Counted from the stretch's first letter, positions 25,513 to 34,435 are shown. The stretch is 64,000 nt of DNA from Streptomyces cathayae (GCF_029760955.1 NZ_CP121682.1:5704001-5768000), one strand, 5' to 3'. The notes: generated from the sequence alone by a model not told the origin. Numbers and translations: made by a program.

Positions 25513-26160
25513 GTGAGCCTCGCCGACACCGACACCGGTACCGGTGCAGACGCCGATCCCCGGCCGTGCGGGCCCGCACGGGGCCGCCCCCGCAGTGAGG
25601 CGGTGGAACGCGCCATCATCGAGGGCGCGATGAAGCTCCTGGAGGACGGGGTGCCCCTGGCGGAGCTGTCCATCGAGCGGATCGCCCGCACCGCCGGCGT
25701 CGGCAAGGCCACCATCTACCGCCGCTGGAGCGGCAAGGAGGAACTCTTCGTCGACGTCCTGCGGGCCGCCGAACCGGTCGACCCCGAACTCCCCGGCACC
25801 TCCATGCGCGACGACCTCGTCGTCCTGCTGGAGTCCCTGCGCCGGCGCGGCCTCGCCAGCAGGGCCTCGGTGATCCTGCACAACGTGCACACCCAGATGA
25901 AGAGCAGCCCGAAGATCTGGGCCGCCTACCACAACACCGTCATCCTGCCGCGCCGCCGGCTCGGCCTGGAGGTGCTGCGCCGCGGCCGGGAGAACGGCGA
26001 ACTCCGCGCCGACGTCGACCTCGAACTGCTGAACGACATCGTCGTCGGCCCCCTGCTGGTCCGCACCCTCCTGCGCCCCGACGCCGGACTGCCGGACGGC
26101 CTCGCCGAACAGGTCGTCGACACCCTGCTCCAGGGCCTGCGCCCCGTCGGCACGGCCTGA
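25513..26160 (+). CDS. TetR family repressor
   Basis: 215 residues from a GTG with AAAGGA about 10 bases upstream; the GTG at 25408 overlaps the exporter stop but adds 35 low-complexity residues. The HTH is in RGRPRSEAVERAIIEGAMKLLEDG (helices 1) and SIERIARTAGVGKATIYRRW (helices 2-3). The C-terminal helices carry the ligand domain (TetR_C type with VILHNVHTQMKSSPKIW). It likely represses the exporter and itself through the 23-bp palindrome at 23778. The ligand is unknown. Confidence 0.9.
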   Translation: MSLADTDTGTGADADPRPCGPARGRPRSEAVERAIIEGAMKLLEDGVPLAELSIERIARTAGVGKATIYRRWSGKEELFVDVLRAAEPVDPELPGTSMRDDLVVLLESLRRRGLASRASVILHNVHTQMKSSPKIWAAYHNTVILPRRRLGLEVLRRGRENGELRADVDLELLNDIVVGPLLVRTLLRPDAGLPDGLAEQVVDTLLQGLRPVGTA

Positions 26161-26655
26161 CCGCCCGCCCGACCCGCTCCCGGCCTGGCACGGTCGCCAC
26201 GCCCTGCCACGACCGTTTCGATGTGCGCGTTCCGTCACCTGATCTCCTTCGAGGATGTCCCGGCCTTCAGGCCGAGGCGGGGGGTACGTGATCGGGTAAA
26301 GTGCCTGCCGTGCGTTGCGAGAACCAAGCGCGCACACCGTGCCGATCGAGAGCCAAGACGGCACGTCAGGGCTTTGCTTGACAAACCGGGCAGGTTCCGT
26401 CCCGGCTGGTGCTGAGGGAGTAGGACCTCTCCGGTCGTTGACCTGTGGGGCGTCCTGAGCCAGGAATCCCCTGCTTCAGATGGGGGAGGGTTCAAAGAAG
26501 GCGCTTTCCGTGATCCCGCCCGGAACTCCCGGAGCGGTCCCGCTCGTCCTCGCCTCTGTACGGCCGTCGGCGGACGGCGGGAAAGGCGCCGAACATCCCC
26601 TAGGGTCTTGCACGCGGGGGGCGACGGTGTGCACGGCAAGGTGTGAGGCGACGGT
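26161..26655. other. Long gene gap between the TetR and EEP-domain genes
   Basis: 495 bases without a complete gene. Most of it is taken up by the decayed TnpB-type element (listed above). The last 165 bases, up to the ATG at 26656, should contain the promoter of the EEP gene. A small plus-strand frame (26221-26415) reads through the relic and looks non-coding. Confidence 0.45.
26261..26490. mobile_element. Decayed IS200/IS605 (TnpB-type) element relic with hairpin ends
   Basis: Two end-like structures bound about 230 bases. At 26261-26274, CGGCCTTCAGGCCG folds into a tight hairpin with flanking GAGGATGTC and GGCGGGG. At 26462-26490, GGAATCCCCTGCTTCAGATG and a G-run form the imperfect hairpin typical of the 3' end of Streptomyces TnpB elements. 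No tnpA or tnpB frame survives between them. The reading is from resemblance to known ends. A small internally deleted (PATE-like) derivative fits best. Confidence 0.5.
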
Positions 26656-27708
26656 ATGGCGCAGCAGGCGTACGCGACGGAGACGGACAACGGCGGCTCG
26701 GGGCCCGAGCGTCGGACCCCCGGGCTCCGGCGCCTGTGGGACCGTCTGACCCGGGGCTGGCGCGGGGACCGCCGCATCTGGCGCCGGGGCGTGGTGCTGG
26801 CCGTGTTCGCGCTCCTGCTCGCGCTGGTCATGATGGCCCGCTCCCACATCCCCAACGTGGTCGGCAACCTGGGCAGTCTGATCGAGACGTTCCTGCCCTG
26901 GCTGGGGCTGGCCGTCCCGGTCCTGCTGCTGCTGGCCCTGGTCCGCAGGTCCGCCACCGCCCTGGTCGCGGTGCTGCTGCCCGCGGTCGTCTGGCTGAAC
27001 CTCTTCGGCGGTCTGCTCTTCGACCGGACCGGCCCCGGCGGCGATCTCACGGTGGCCACGCACAACGTCAACGCCGGGAACCCGGACCCGTCCGGCACCG
27101 CCCGCGACGTCGCGGCCTCGGGGGCGGACGTGCTGGCCCTGGAGGAGCTGAAGGCGTCCGCGGTCCCGACGTACGAGAGGGCGCTGGCGCCGACGTACAA
27201 GTACCACGCGGTGGTCGGCACGGTCGGGCTGTGGAGCAAGTACCCGCTGAGCGACGTGGCGGCCGTCGACATCCGCCTGGGCTGGGAGCGCGCGATGCGG
27301 GCCACGGTGACGGCGCCCGGGGCGCAGGTCGCGGTGTACGTCGCCCATCTCCCCTCGGTGCGCGTGAAGCTGGAGGCCGGCTTCACCGCACGTCAGCGTG
27401 ACAGGAGCGCCGACGCCCTGGGTTCCGCCATCGCCCGGGAGCCGCTGGAGAACGTCGTCCTGCTCGGCGACCTGAACGGCACGATGAACGACCGGGCCCT
27501 GAACGCCGTCACCTCCCAGATGCGTTCCACCCAGGGGGCCGCGGGCAGCGGGTTCGGCTTCAGCTGGCCGGCGGCGTTCCCGATGGCGCGGATCGACCAG
27601 ATCATGGTCAAGGGCGCGGAGCCGGAGAGCTCGTGGTCGCTCCCGAGGACGGCGAGCGACCACCTGCCGATCGCGGCCCGCGTGAAGCTCGCCACACCGG
27701 GCGACTGA
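26656..27708 (+). CDS. Membrane-anchored endonuclease/exonuclease/phosphatase (EEP) domain protein
   Basis: 350 residues. The N-terminal 120 residues hold three hydrophobic segments: AVFALLLALVMMA, FLPWLGLAVPVLLLLALV and TALVAVLLPAVVWLNLFG. A periplasmic EEP domain follows from about 130. Its metal/phosphate residues are visible in ATHNVNAGN (Asn/His), LALEELKAS (Glu), VYVAHLPS, LLGDLNGTMND (Asp-x-Asn) and TASDHLPIAA (the terminal Asp-His pair). Such membrane-tethered EEP proteins act on DNA, nucleotides or phospholipids outside the cell. The substrate is not known. It starts after the element relic. Confidence 0.82.
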   Translation: MAQQAYATETDNGGSGPERRTPGLRRLWDRLTRGWRGDRRIWRRGVVLAVFALLLALVMMARSHIPNVVGNLGSLIETFLPWLGLAVPVLLLLALVRRSATALVAVLLPAVVWLNLFGGLLFDRTGPGGDLTVATHNVNAGNPDPSGTARDVAASGADVLALEELKASAVPTYERALAPTYKYHAVVGTVGLWSKYPLSDVAAVDIRLGWERAMRATVTAPGAQVAVYVAHLPSVRVKLEAGFTARQRDRSADALGSAIAREPLENVVLLGDLNGTMNDRALNAVTSQMRSTQGAAGSGFGFSWPAAFPMARIDQIMVKGAEPESSWSLPRTASDHLPIAARVKLATPGD

Positions 27709-27786
27709 AACCCCAGGTCAACCCCGTCTGTACGATCGTCGGCAACCTGTGCGTCGATCACCGGAACACCGGACCTGAGAGGCTTT

Positions 27787-27850
27787 GTTCCGCACTTGAA
27801 CATATGGACGTGCGGAACGGCGCGAAACAGCGCGGAACAGCGCGGAACCC
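27787..27850 (+). promoter_or_regulatory. Inverted repeat and GCGCGGAAC-type repeats ahead of the second MFS gene
   Basis: GTTCCGCAC (27787-27795) and its exact inverse GTGCGGAAC (27810-27818) flank 14 bases that include TTGAACATATGG. Three near-copies of GCGCGGAAC(A) follow at 27820-27850, sharing the GCGGAAC half of the operator. This looks like a repressor site with extra half-sites in the leader, ending 21 bases before the ATG. No dedicated regulator gene is adjacent, so the factor is unknown. Confidence 0.55.
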
Positions 27851-27871
27851 CAGCCTCGAAAGGTCCCCCTC

Positions 27872-29122
27872 ATGCCCCTGGCCCTGCTCGCCCTCGCCGT
27901 GGGCGCCTTCGGCATCGGTACCACCGAGTTCGTGATCATGGGGTTGCTCCCGGACGTCGCGGACGACCTGGGCATCTCCATCCCGAGCGCCGGCCACCTG
28001 GTCTCCGCCTATGCCCTCGGTGTGGTCGTCGGCGCCCCGCTGCTCGCCGCCGCGACGGCGAGGATCTCCCGGCGCACGGTGCTGATCGCCCTGATGGTCC
28101 TCTTCGTCGTGGGCAACGCGCTCTCGGCGTTCGCCCCCGACCACACCTGGCTGCTGGCCGCGCGTTTCCTCAGCGGTCTCCCGCACGGAGCCTTCTTCGG
28201 CGTGGGGGCGGTGGTCGCCGCCGACCTGGTGACCCCCGACCGCAAGGCCCGCTCGGTCTCCCTGATGTTCCTGGGCCTGACGACGGCCAACGTGGTCGGT
28301 GTCCCCGCGGCCACCTTCATGGGCCAGCACCTCGGCTGGCGGGTGACCTTCCTCGGCGTCAGCGCGATCGGCCTGGCCGCCATAGCCGCCCTGGCCCTGC
28401 TGATCCCGGCGGACCACACCCCGGCCGCCCCCACGGCCGGGCTCCGCGGCGAACTGGCCACCCTGCGCTCCCTGCCCGTCTGGCTGGCCCTCGGCACCAC
28501 GGTGGCGGGCTTCGGCGGGCTCTTCGCGGCGTACAGCTACATCACGCCGATGCTGACGGACTCCGCCGGCTACGCCGAAACGAGCGTGACGCTGCTGCTC
28601 GCCCTGTTCGGCGTCGGAGCCACGGCCGGCAACCTGCTGGGCGGCCGGCTGGCCGACCACTCCCTGCGCGCCACCCTCTTCGGCGGCCTGGCCGCACTGA
28701 CGGCGGTCCTGGCGCTCTTCCCCCTCCTGATGCGCACCGAGGCCGGCGCGGCCGTGGCCGTGACCCTCCTCGGCACGGCCGCCTTCGCCACCGGCTCCCC
28801 GCTCCAGCTGATGGTCATGGAGAAGGCGGCGGCGGCCCCCTCCCTGGCCTCGTCCGCCAACCAGGCGGCCTTCAACCTGGGCAACGCCGGAGGCGCCTGG
28901 GTGGGCGGCCTGACGCTCGCGGCCGGCTTCGGGACCACGTCCCCGGCCCTCGCGGGCGCCCTGCTGGCCGCCCTCGGCATCGGCGTGGCCGCGGTGGCCC
29001 ACACGGTGGACCGCAGGACGCCGCCCACCGCGGCCCCGTCCCCGAACCGGGACCGCGTCGTCACCGGCCACGTGCCCCGGCAGGCGCAGTCCCCGGCTGC
29101 TACTCCCGCCAGCCGCTCGTGA
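27872..29122 (+). CDS. MFS transporter, DHA1 family (AraJ/Cmx-like, 12 TM)
   Basis: 416 residues with twelve spans. The start MPLALLALAVGAFGIGTTEFVIMGLLP is the signature opening of the YdhP/Cmx/AraJ branch of DHA1, which includes chloramphenicol and sugar efflux pumps. The motif A-like loop reads ARISRRTVLIALM, and the central loop is short, typical of DHA1. It may export a sugar, amphenicol or other small molecule. The 3' end overlaps the stop region of nadE by 23 bases in tail-to-tail orientation. The promoter carries the repeat block listed above. Confidence 0.88.
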   Translation: MPLALLALAVGAFGIGTTEFVIMGLLPDVADDLGISIPSAGHLVSAYALGVVVGAPLLAAATARISRRTVLIALMVLFVVGNALSAFAPDHTWLLAARFLSGLPHGAFFGVGAVVAADLVTPDRKARSVSLMFLGLTTANVVGVPAATFMGQHLGWRVTFLGVSAIGLAAIAALALLIPADHTPAAPTAGLRGELATLRSLPVWLALGTTVAGFGGLFAAYSYITPMLTDSAGYAETSVTLLLALFGVGATAGNLLGGRLADHSLRATLFGGLAALTAVLALFPLLMRTEAGAAVAVTLLGTAAFATGSPLQLMVMEKAAAAPSLASSANQAAFNLGNAGGAWVGGLTLAAGFGTTSPALAGALLAALGIGVAAVAHTVDRRTPPTAAPSPNRDRVVTGHVPRQAQSPAATPASRS

Positions 29123-30854
29123 TCGGCAGCCGGCGGTCCTTGCCGAAGCCCTTCGGGGAGATCTTCGTCCCCGGCGGGTACTGCCGCCGCTTGTACTCGG
29201 CCCGGTCGACCATCCGCAGCGTCTTGTGCACCAGCTCCGCGTCGAACCCGCCCGCGACGATCTCGTCCGCCCCGCGGTCCCGGTCGACGTACAGCTCGAG
29301 GATCGCGTCGAGCACCGGGTAGTCCGGCAGCGAGTCCGTGTCGACCTGGTCCGGCCGCAGCTCGGCACTGGGCGGCTTCGTGATCGAGTTCTCCGGGATC
29401 GGAGGCGTCTGCCCCCGCTCCCGCGCCGCCCGGTTCCGCCACTCGGCGAGCCGGAACACCGACGTCTTGTACACGTCCTTGATGGGCCCGTACGCCCCCA
29501 CCGAGTCCCCGTACAGCGTCGAGTAACCGACGGCCAGCTCCGACTTGTTGCCCGGCGCCAGCACGATCTGGCCCTCCTGGTTGGAGATCGCCATGAGCGT
29601 CGTCCCGCGCAGCCTGGACTGCAGGTTCTCCTCCGCCAGCCCGGACAGCCCCAGCGCCCCCATGTACGCGTCGAACATCGGCTCGATGGCGACCGTCCGG
29701 TAGTGCAGCCCGGTCCGCCGCGCCAGCTCCGCCGCGTCGTCCCTGGAGTGGTCCGAGGAGTACCTGGACGGCATCGAGACGCCGTACACGTGCTCCGCGC
29801 CCACCGCGTCGCAGGCGATCGCGGCGACGAGCGCCGAGTCGATGCCCCCGGACAGCCCGATCAGCACGGACTCGAACCCGTTCTTCCCGACGTACGCGCG
29901 AAGACCCGTGACCAGCGCGGAGTACACCTCCTCGTCGTCGTCGAGCGGCTCGGCCCGCGTCCCCTTCCGCTCCGCCGGGTAGGCGGGCAGCGGCGCCTCG
30001 GACAGGACGACGCGGTCGATCCGCAGCCCGTCGTCGACGACCTCGCCGGACGCGGGCGCGTCGGCGGCGGCCGCCGGCAGGTCGAGGTCCAGCACCACGC
30101 ACTCCTCGGCGAACTGCGGTGCGCGCGCCACGACCTCACCGCCCTGGTCGACGACGATCGAGTCCCCGTCGAAGACGAGGTCGTCCTGCCCGCCGGTCAT
30201 CGCGAGGTAGGCCGTCGTGCACCCCGCCTCCTGGGCCCGCTTGCGCACGAGCTCGAGCCGGGTGTCGTCCTTGTTCCGCTCGTACGGCGAGGCGTTGACC
30301 GACAGGAGCAGCCCGGCCCGCGCCGACCGGGCGGCCGGCACCCGCCCGCCGTCCTGCCACAGGTCCTCACAGATGGCGAAGGCGACGTCCACGCCGTGCA
30401 GCCGCAGCACGGGCAGGGTCTCGCCGGGCACGAAGTACCGGAACTCGTCGAAGACGCCGTAGTTGGGCAGGTGGTGCTTGGCGAAGCCCAGCACCACGTC
30501 ACCGCCGTACAGCACGGCCGCCGCGTTGCGCGGCGCACCGGCGGGCCGGCCGTACTTCGGCCGGTCGGTGTCGCTGCGGTCGAGGTAGCCGACGAGGACG
30601 GGCAGTTCCCCGAACCCCTCGTCGGCGAGCCGCGCGGCCAGGGAGCGCAGGGCCGCGCGGGAAGCCGCCACGAAGGACGACCTCAGGGCGAGGTCCTCGA
30701 CGGGATACCCGGTCAGCGCCATCTCCGGGAACGCCACGAGGTGGGCTCCCTGTTCGGCGGAGTGCCGGGTCCAGCGGACGATCGCCTCGGCGTTGCCGGT
30801 GAGGTCGCCGACGCGCGAGTCGATCTGATTCAGGGCGAGACGTAGTTGAGGCAC
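29100..30854 (-). CDS. nadE: Glutamine-dependent NAD+ synthase
   Basis: 584 residues from the GTG giving PQLRLALNQIDSRVGDL. An N-terminal carbon-nitrogen hydrolase (nitrilase) domain, with catalytic Glu in FPEMALTGYP, Lys in FAKHHLPNYGVFDE, and Cys in VAFAICEDLW, releases ammonia from glutamine. The C-terminal synthase domain carries the P-loop-like GLSGGIDSALVAAIA near 310 and VSMPSRYSSDHS. It makes NAD+ from deamido-NAD+ by ATP-driven amidation. It is expected to be monocistronic and essential. Confidence 0.95.
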   Translation of the reverse strand: MPQLRLALNQIDSRVGDLTGNAEAIVRWTRHSAEQGAHLVAFPEMALTGYPVEDLALRSSFVAASRAALRSLAARLADEGFGELPVLVGYLDRSDTDRPKYGRPAGAPRNAAAVLYGGDVVLGFAKHHLPNYGVFDEFRYFVPGETLPVLRLHGVDVAFAICEDLWQDGGRVPAARSARAGLLLSVNASPYERNKDDTRLELVRKRAQEAGCTTAYLAMTGGQDDLVFDGDSIVVDQGGEVVARAPQFAEECVVLDLDLPAAAADAPASGEVVDDGLRIDRVVLSEAPLPAYPAERKGTRAEPLDDDEEVYSALVTGLRAYVGKNGFESVLIGLSGGIDSALVAAIACDAVGAEHVYGVSMPSRYSSDHSRDDAAELARRTGLHYRTVAIEPMFDAYMGALGLSGLAEENLQSRLRGTTLMAISNQEGQIVLAPGNKSELAVGYSTLYGDSVGAYGPIKDVYKTSVFRLAEWRNRAARERGQTPPIPENSITKPPSAELRPDQVDTDSLPDYPVLDAILELYVDRDRGADEIVAGGFDAELVHKTLRMVDRAEYKRRQYPPGTKISPKGFGKDRRLPITSGWRE

Positions 30855-30954
30855 GCGGCCCAGTGTAATCGTCAAACCGACGCGATGGGGTGGGAGGTCA
30901 CGCCGGGGCGGCCACGGACCCCGCCCGAAAACTCCACAAGAAATCCCGTCGGAT

Positions 30955-30977
30955 AATTTGAATGCCGAATGTGCATT
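30955..30977 (+). promoter_or_regulatory. Putative NsrR operator of nsrR
   Basis: AATTTGAATGC and GAATGTGCATT, joined by one C, cover the same 11-1-11 layout as the known Streptomyces NsrR sites. They lie 17 bases upstream of the nsrR ATG. This would give autoregulation by NO-sensing NsrR. The match is weaker than that before hmpA. Confidence 0.5.
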
Positions 30978-30993
30978 ACCTACCCTGCCCGGT

Positions 30994-31437
30994 ATGAGGC
31001 TGCTGCGCTCCACCGACCTCGCCCTGCGGGTCCTGATGCGCCTCGTGGTGGCAGGCGACTCCAACCCGACGACGCGCGATGTCGCGGCGGCCGTCGACGT
31101 GCCCTACACCCACGCCGCCAAGGTCGTCGCCGAGCTCCAGCACATGGGACTGCTCACGGCCCGGCGCGGCCGGGGCGGCGGCCTCGCCCTCACGGAGCGG
31201 GGCCGCACCGCCTCGGTGGGCGCCGTGGTCCGCGCCTTCGAGGGGGAGGACGACGTCGTCGACTGCGAGGGCACCTCGGCCCTCGCGGCCTGCCCGCTCC
31301 GTTCCGACTGCCGCCTGCGGGGCGCGCTGCGGCGGGCCCAGGAGGCGTTCTTCGCCTCACTGGACCCGCTCACGGTGGCGGACCTCGCCACGGGCCCGAC
31401 GGGCCCGCTCCTGCTGCAGATCTCCCGGGCGCTTTAG
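30994..31437 (+). CDS. nsrR: NsrR, nitric oxide-sensing Rrf2 family repressor
   Basis: 147 residues from MRLLRSTDLALRVLMRLVVAGD. The Rrf2 winged helix has its recognition helix in PYTHAAKVVAELQHMGLLTARRGRGGGL. The three cluster ligands are in VDCEGTSALAACPLRSDC (the C-x5-8-C-x5-C spacing of NsrR), which bind the [4Fe-4S] cluster that reacts with nitric oxide. Without NO it represses hmpA. It converges on hmpA, stops 44 bases apart, and an operator-like site lies before each gene. Confidence 0.93.
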   Translation: MRLLRSTDLALRVLMRLVVAGDSNPTTRDVAAAVDVPYTHAAKVVAELQHMGLLTARRGRGGGLALTERGRTASVGAVVRAFEGEDDVVDCEGTSALAACPLRSDCRLRGALRRAQEAFFASLDPLTVADLATGPTGPLLLQISRAL

Positions 31438-31481
31438 GCCTGCCTGCCCGGTGGACGCCCGTCAGCTTCCCTCGGACATGC

Positions 31482-32672
31482 TCAGCCCTGCTTGGCCAGC
31501 CACAGGTCCGGGCCGAACACCTCGTAGTGGATGTCGGCCGGGGCGACGCCCTTGCCGATCAGCTGCTCCCGCACCGTCCGCATGAAGGGCAGCGGACCGC
31601 ACAGGTACGCGCGCGTGCCCGGTGCCACCGGTACGTCCGTGAGGTCGACGTAGCCGGTGGCGGCGCCGGCCGGGGCGTCCTGCTCGTACCAGAAGCGCAC
31701 GGTGGAGTCCGCCAGCTTGGCCGCGTACCCCTCGTGGTCGGCGCGCAGGGCGTGGTCGGCGGGGGAGCGGTCGCCGTGCACGACGGTGACCGGAGCCTGG
31801 TGCCCGCCGTCGGCGAGGTGCGCCAGCATCGCGGTCATCGGGGTGACCCCGATCCCCGCCGAGGCCAGCAGGAGGGGGGTGCCGGGCTCGGCGTCGAGGA
31901 CTAGGTCGCCGTGCGCCTCGGACAGCTCCAGGACGTCACCGACCCGCACCCGCGCGTGGAGGTGGCCGGAGACCTCACCCTCGGGCGTACCGTCCTCGTC
32001 GTGCACGCGCTTGACGCTGAACTGCCGCTCGTCCGGACCGGGCGCCCCCGACAGGCTGTACTGGCGGATCTGCCGGGCGCCGTCCTCGAGGGCGACGCGG
32101 ACGGAGACGTACTGGCCCGGGCGGAAGTCCCGCACCGGGCCCCCGTCGACCGGACGCAGCCGGAAGGAGGCGACGTCGGCGGTCTCGGTGACCCGCTCGA
32201 CGACCTCCCAGGCGCGCCAGCTCGGGCCGCCCTGCTCCTCGTAGAGCCGCTTCTCGACGGCGACGAGGGCGTTCGCCATCAGCCAGTAGACCTCCTCCCA
32301 GGCGGCCGCGACCTCGGGGGTGACGGCCTCGCCCAGGACCTCCACGATGGCGGCGAACAGGTGCTCGTGGACGATGGCGTACTGGTCCGGGGTGATGCCG
32401 AGGGAGGCGTGCTTGTGCGCGATGCGCTGCAGCATGGCGTCGGGCCGGTCGTCGGGGTGGTCCAGCAGATGCGTGGCGAAGGCCGCGATGGAACCGGCGA
32501 GGGCCTCGCGCTGGGTGCCCGCGGCCTGGTTGCCGCGGTTGAACAGGTCGCGCAGCAGTTCGGGGCGGGCGGCGAACATCCCGGCGTAGAAGCGCTCGGT
32601 TATCTCGCTGAGGGCCCCTCCGACGGCGGGAAGCGTGGCACGGACGGTGACGGCGGACTGCTCGGACAGCAT
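31482..32672 (-). CDS. hmpA: Flavohemoglobin, nitric oxide dioxygenase
   Basis: 396 residues from MLSEQSAVTVRATLP, with AGGAG 6 bases upstream. A globin domain (1-145) carries the proximal heme His in IAHKHASLGI, Tyr-Ala at ERFYAGMF and Gln at RGNQAAG. The FAD-binding reductase segment is RQYSLSG near 200 and the NAD(P) part has ASAGIGVTPM near 265 and YLCGPLPFM near 355. It converts NO to nitrate with O2 and NADH/NADPH. Paired with the convergent nsrR gene it forms the NO-stress unit of this strain. Confidence 0.95.
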   Translation of the reverse strand: MLSEQSAVTVRATLPAVGGALSEITERFYAGMFAARPELLRDLFNRGNQAAGTQREALAGSIAAFATHLLDHPDDRPDAMLQRIAHKHASLGITPDQYAIVHEHLFAAIVEVLGEAVTPEVAAAWEEVYWLMANALVAVEKRLYEEQGGPSWRAWEVVERVTETADVASFRLRPVDGGPVRDFRPGQYVSVRVALEDGARQIRQYSLSGAPGPDERQFSVKRVHDEDGTPEGEVSGHLHARVRVGDVLELSEAHGDLVLDAEPGTPLLLASAGIGVTPMTAMLAHLADGGHQAPVTVVHGDRSPADHALRADHEGYAAKLADSTVRFWYEQDAPAGAATGYVDLTDVPVAPGTRAYLCGPLPFMRTVREQLIGKGVAPADIHYEVFGPDLWLAKQG

Positions 32673-32711
32673 CAGGTCTCCTCGTTCTCGACTGCCTGCG
32701 CCACCCATTAA

Positions 32712-32734
32712 AACTTGCATCTGAAATACCAATT
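32712..32734 (-). promoter_or_regulatory. NsrR operator of hmpA
   Basis: AACTTGCATCT and AAATACCAATT flank a single G, the 11-1-11 layout of Streptomyces NsrR sites with conserved AA, GCAT, AC-AATT positions. It lies 40 bases upstream of the hmpA ATG where it can cover the promoter. NO would lift repression by destroying the NsrR cluster. Confidence 0.8.
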
Positions 32735-33038
32735 AAGGGGGGTGGGGTTGAGCCGTCCGTGGGGACCCTGCTAAAAGGCGACGCGCCGACCGTGACGCGT
32801 CGCCGGGTACTGGGGCGGCGCCCGCCGTTACGCGCACCGGCCCGAACGGGCAAGATGGACAACGGGCGCGAGAAACCACGGGCGCGAGGAACCGCGGAGC
32901 CGTCGGGCGATCATGGTCGGCAACATGCGTGAAACCCGGATGTGGTGGGATGGCCCGACTGCCCGACCGCAGCCCGAGGAGGCCATCCGTCGAGGCACAG
33001 AAAAGGCGGTCCGACCGGCGATGATGGGGAAGCGGAAG

Positions 33039-34400
33039 ATGGACAAGCAGCAGGAGTTCGTGCTCCGGACGTTGGAGGAGCGCGACATCCGGTTCGTACG
33101 GCTGTGGTTCACGGACGTGCTGGGCTTCCTGAAGTCCGTGGCCGTGGCCCCGGCCGAACTGGAGCAGGCCTTCGACGAGGGCATCGGCTTCGACGGCTCG
33201 GCGATCGAGGGCTTCGCCCGGGTGTACGAGTCCGACATGATCGCCAAGCCGGACCCGTCGACGTTCCAGATCCTGCCCTGGCGTGCCGAGGCCCCCGGCA
33301 CGGCCCGCATGTTCTGCGACATCCTCATGCCGGACGGCTCCCCGTCCTTCGCCGACCCGCGCTACGTCCTCAAGCGCGCCCTGGCCCGCACCTCCGACAT
33401 GGGCTTCACCTTCTACACCCACCCCGAGATCGAGTTCTTCCTGCTGAAGGACAAGCCCCTCGACGGCAGCCGCCCGACCCCCGCCGACAACTCCGGCTAC
33501 TTCGACCACACGCCGCAGAACGTCGGCCAGGACTTCCGCCGCCAGGCCATCACGATGCTGGAGTCGATGGGCATCTCGGTGGAGTTCTCCCACCACGAGG
33601 GCGCCCCCGGCCAGCAGGAGATCGACCTGCGCTACGCGGACGCGCTCTCCACGGCCGACAACATCATGACGTTCCGCCTGGTCATGAAGCAGGTGGCGCT
33701 GGAACAGGGCGTGCAGGCCACGTTCATGCCGAAGCCGTTCTCGGAGCACCCGGGCAGCGGCATGCACACCCACCTCTCCCTCTTCGAGGGCGACCGCAAC
33801 GCCTTCTACGAGTCGGGCGCGGAGTACCAGCTCTCCAAGATCGGCCGCTCCTTCATCGCGGGCCTGCTGAAGCACGCGGCGGAGGTCTCCGCGGTCACCA
33901 ACCAGTGGGTCAACTCCTACAAGCGCATCTGGGGCGGCTCCGAGCGCACCGCCGGCGCCGGCGGCGAGGCCCCCTCGTACATCTGCTGGGGCCACAACAA
34001 CCGCTCGGCCCTGGTGCGCGTTCCCATGTACAAGCCGGGCAAGACCGGCTCGGCCCGCGTCGAGGTCCGCTCGATCGACTCCGGCGCCAACCCGTACCTG
34101 ACCTACGCGCTCCTCCTGGCCGCCGGCCTGAAGGGCGTGGAGGAGAGCTACGAACTCCCGCCCGGCGCCGAGGACGACGTCTGGGCCCTCTCCGACGCCG
34201 AACGCCGCGCCCTCGGCATCGAACCCCTCCCGCAGAACCTCGGCGAGTCCCTCACCCTGATGGAACGCAGCGACCTGGTCGCCGAGACCCTCGGCGAACA
34301 CGTCTTCGATTTCTTCCTGCGCAACAAGAAGCAGGAGTGGGAGGAGTACCGCTCCGAGGTCACCGCGTTCGAACTGCGCAAGAACCTGCCGGTGTTGTAA
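33039..34400 (+). CDS. glnA2: Glutamine synthetase-like enzyme (GlnA2, gamma-glutamylpolyamine synthetase type)
   Basis: 453 residues from MDKQQEFVLRTLEERDIRFVR; a longer frame exists but lacks homology upstream. It has the GS I fold: a beta-grasp N-domain with IGFDGSAIEGF near 50, PEIEFFLL and the metal-binding HHEGAPGQQEIDLRYAD with paired Glu, MPKPFSEHPGSGMHTHLS with the metal His, and NRSALVRVP with substrate-site residues. The Tyr adenylation site (N-L-Y) is absent, as in GlnA2/GlnA3-type proteins that join glutamate to polyamines rather than to ammonium. S. coelicolor GlnA2 is of this size. A strong terminator follows. Confidence 0.88.
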   Translation: MDKQQEFVLRTLEERDIRFVRLWFTDVLGFLKSVAVAPAELEQAFDEGIGFDGSAIEGFARVYESDMIAKPDPSTFQILPWRAEAPGTARMFCDILMPDGSPSFADPRYVLKRALARTSDMGFTFYTHPEIEFFLLKDKPLDGSRPTPADNSGYFDHTPQNVGQDFRRQAITMLESMGISVEFSHHEGAPGQQEIDLRYADALSTADNIMTFRLVMKQVALEQGVQATFMPKPFSEHPGSGMHTHLSLFEGDRNAFYESGAEYQLSKIGRSFIAGLLKHAAEVSAVTNQWVNSYKRIWGGSERTAGAGGEAPSYICWGHNNRSALVRVPMYKPGKTGSARVEVRSIDSGANPYLTYALLLAAGLKGVEESYELPPGAEDDVWALSDAERRALGIEPLPQNLGESLTLMERSDLVAETLGEHVFDFFLRNKKQEWEEYRSEVTAFELRKNLPVL

Positions 34401-34435
34401 GCGCAGTTCAGAGCGGTCTTCCCGCTGATTCGGCG

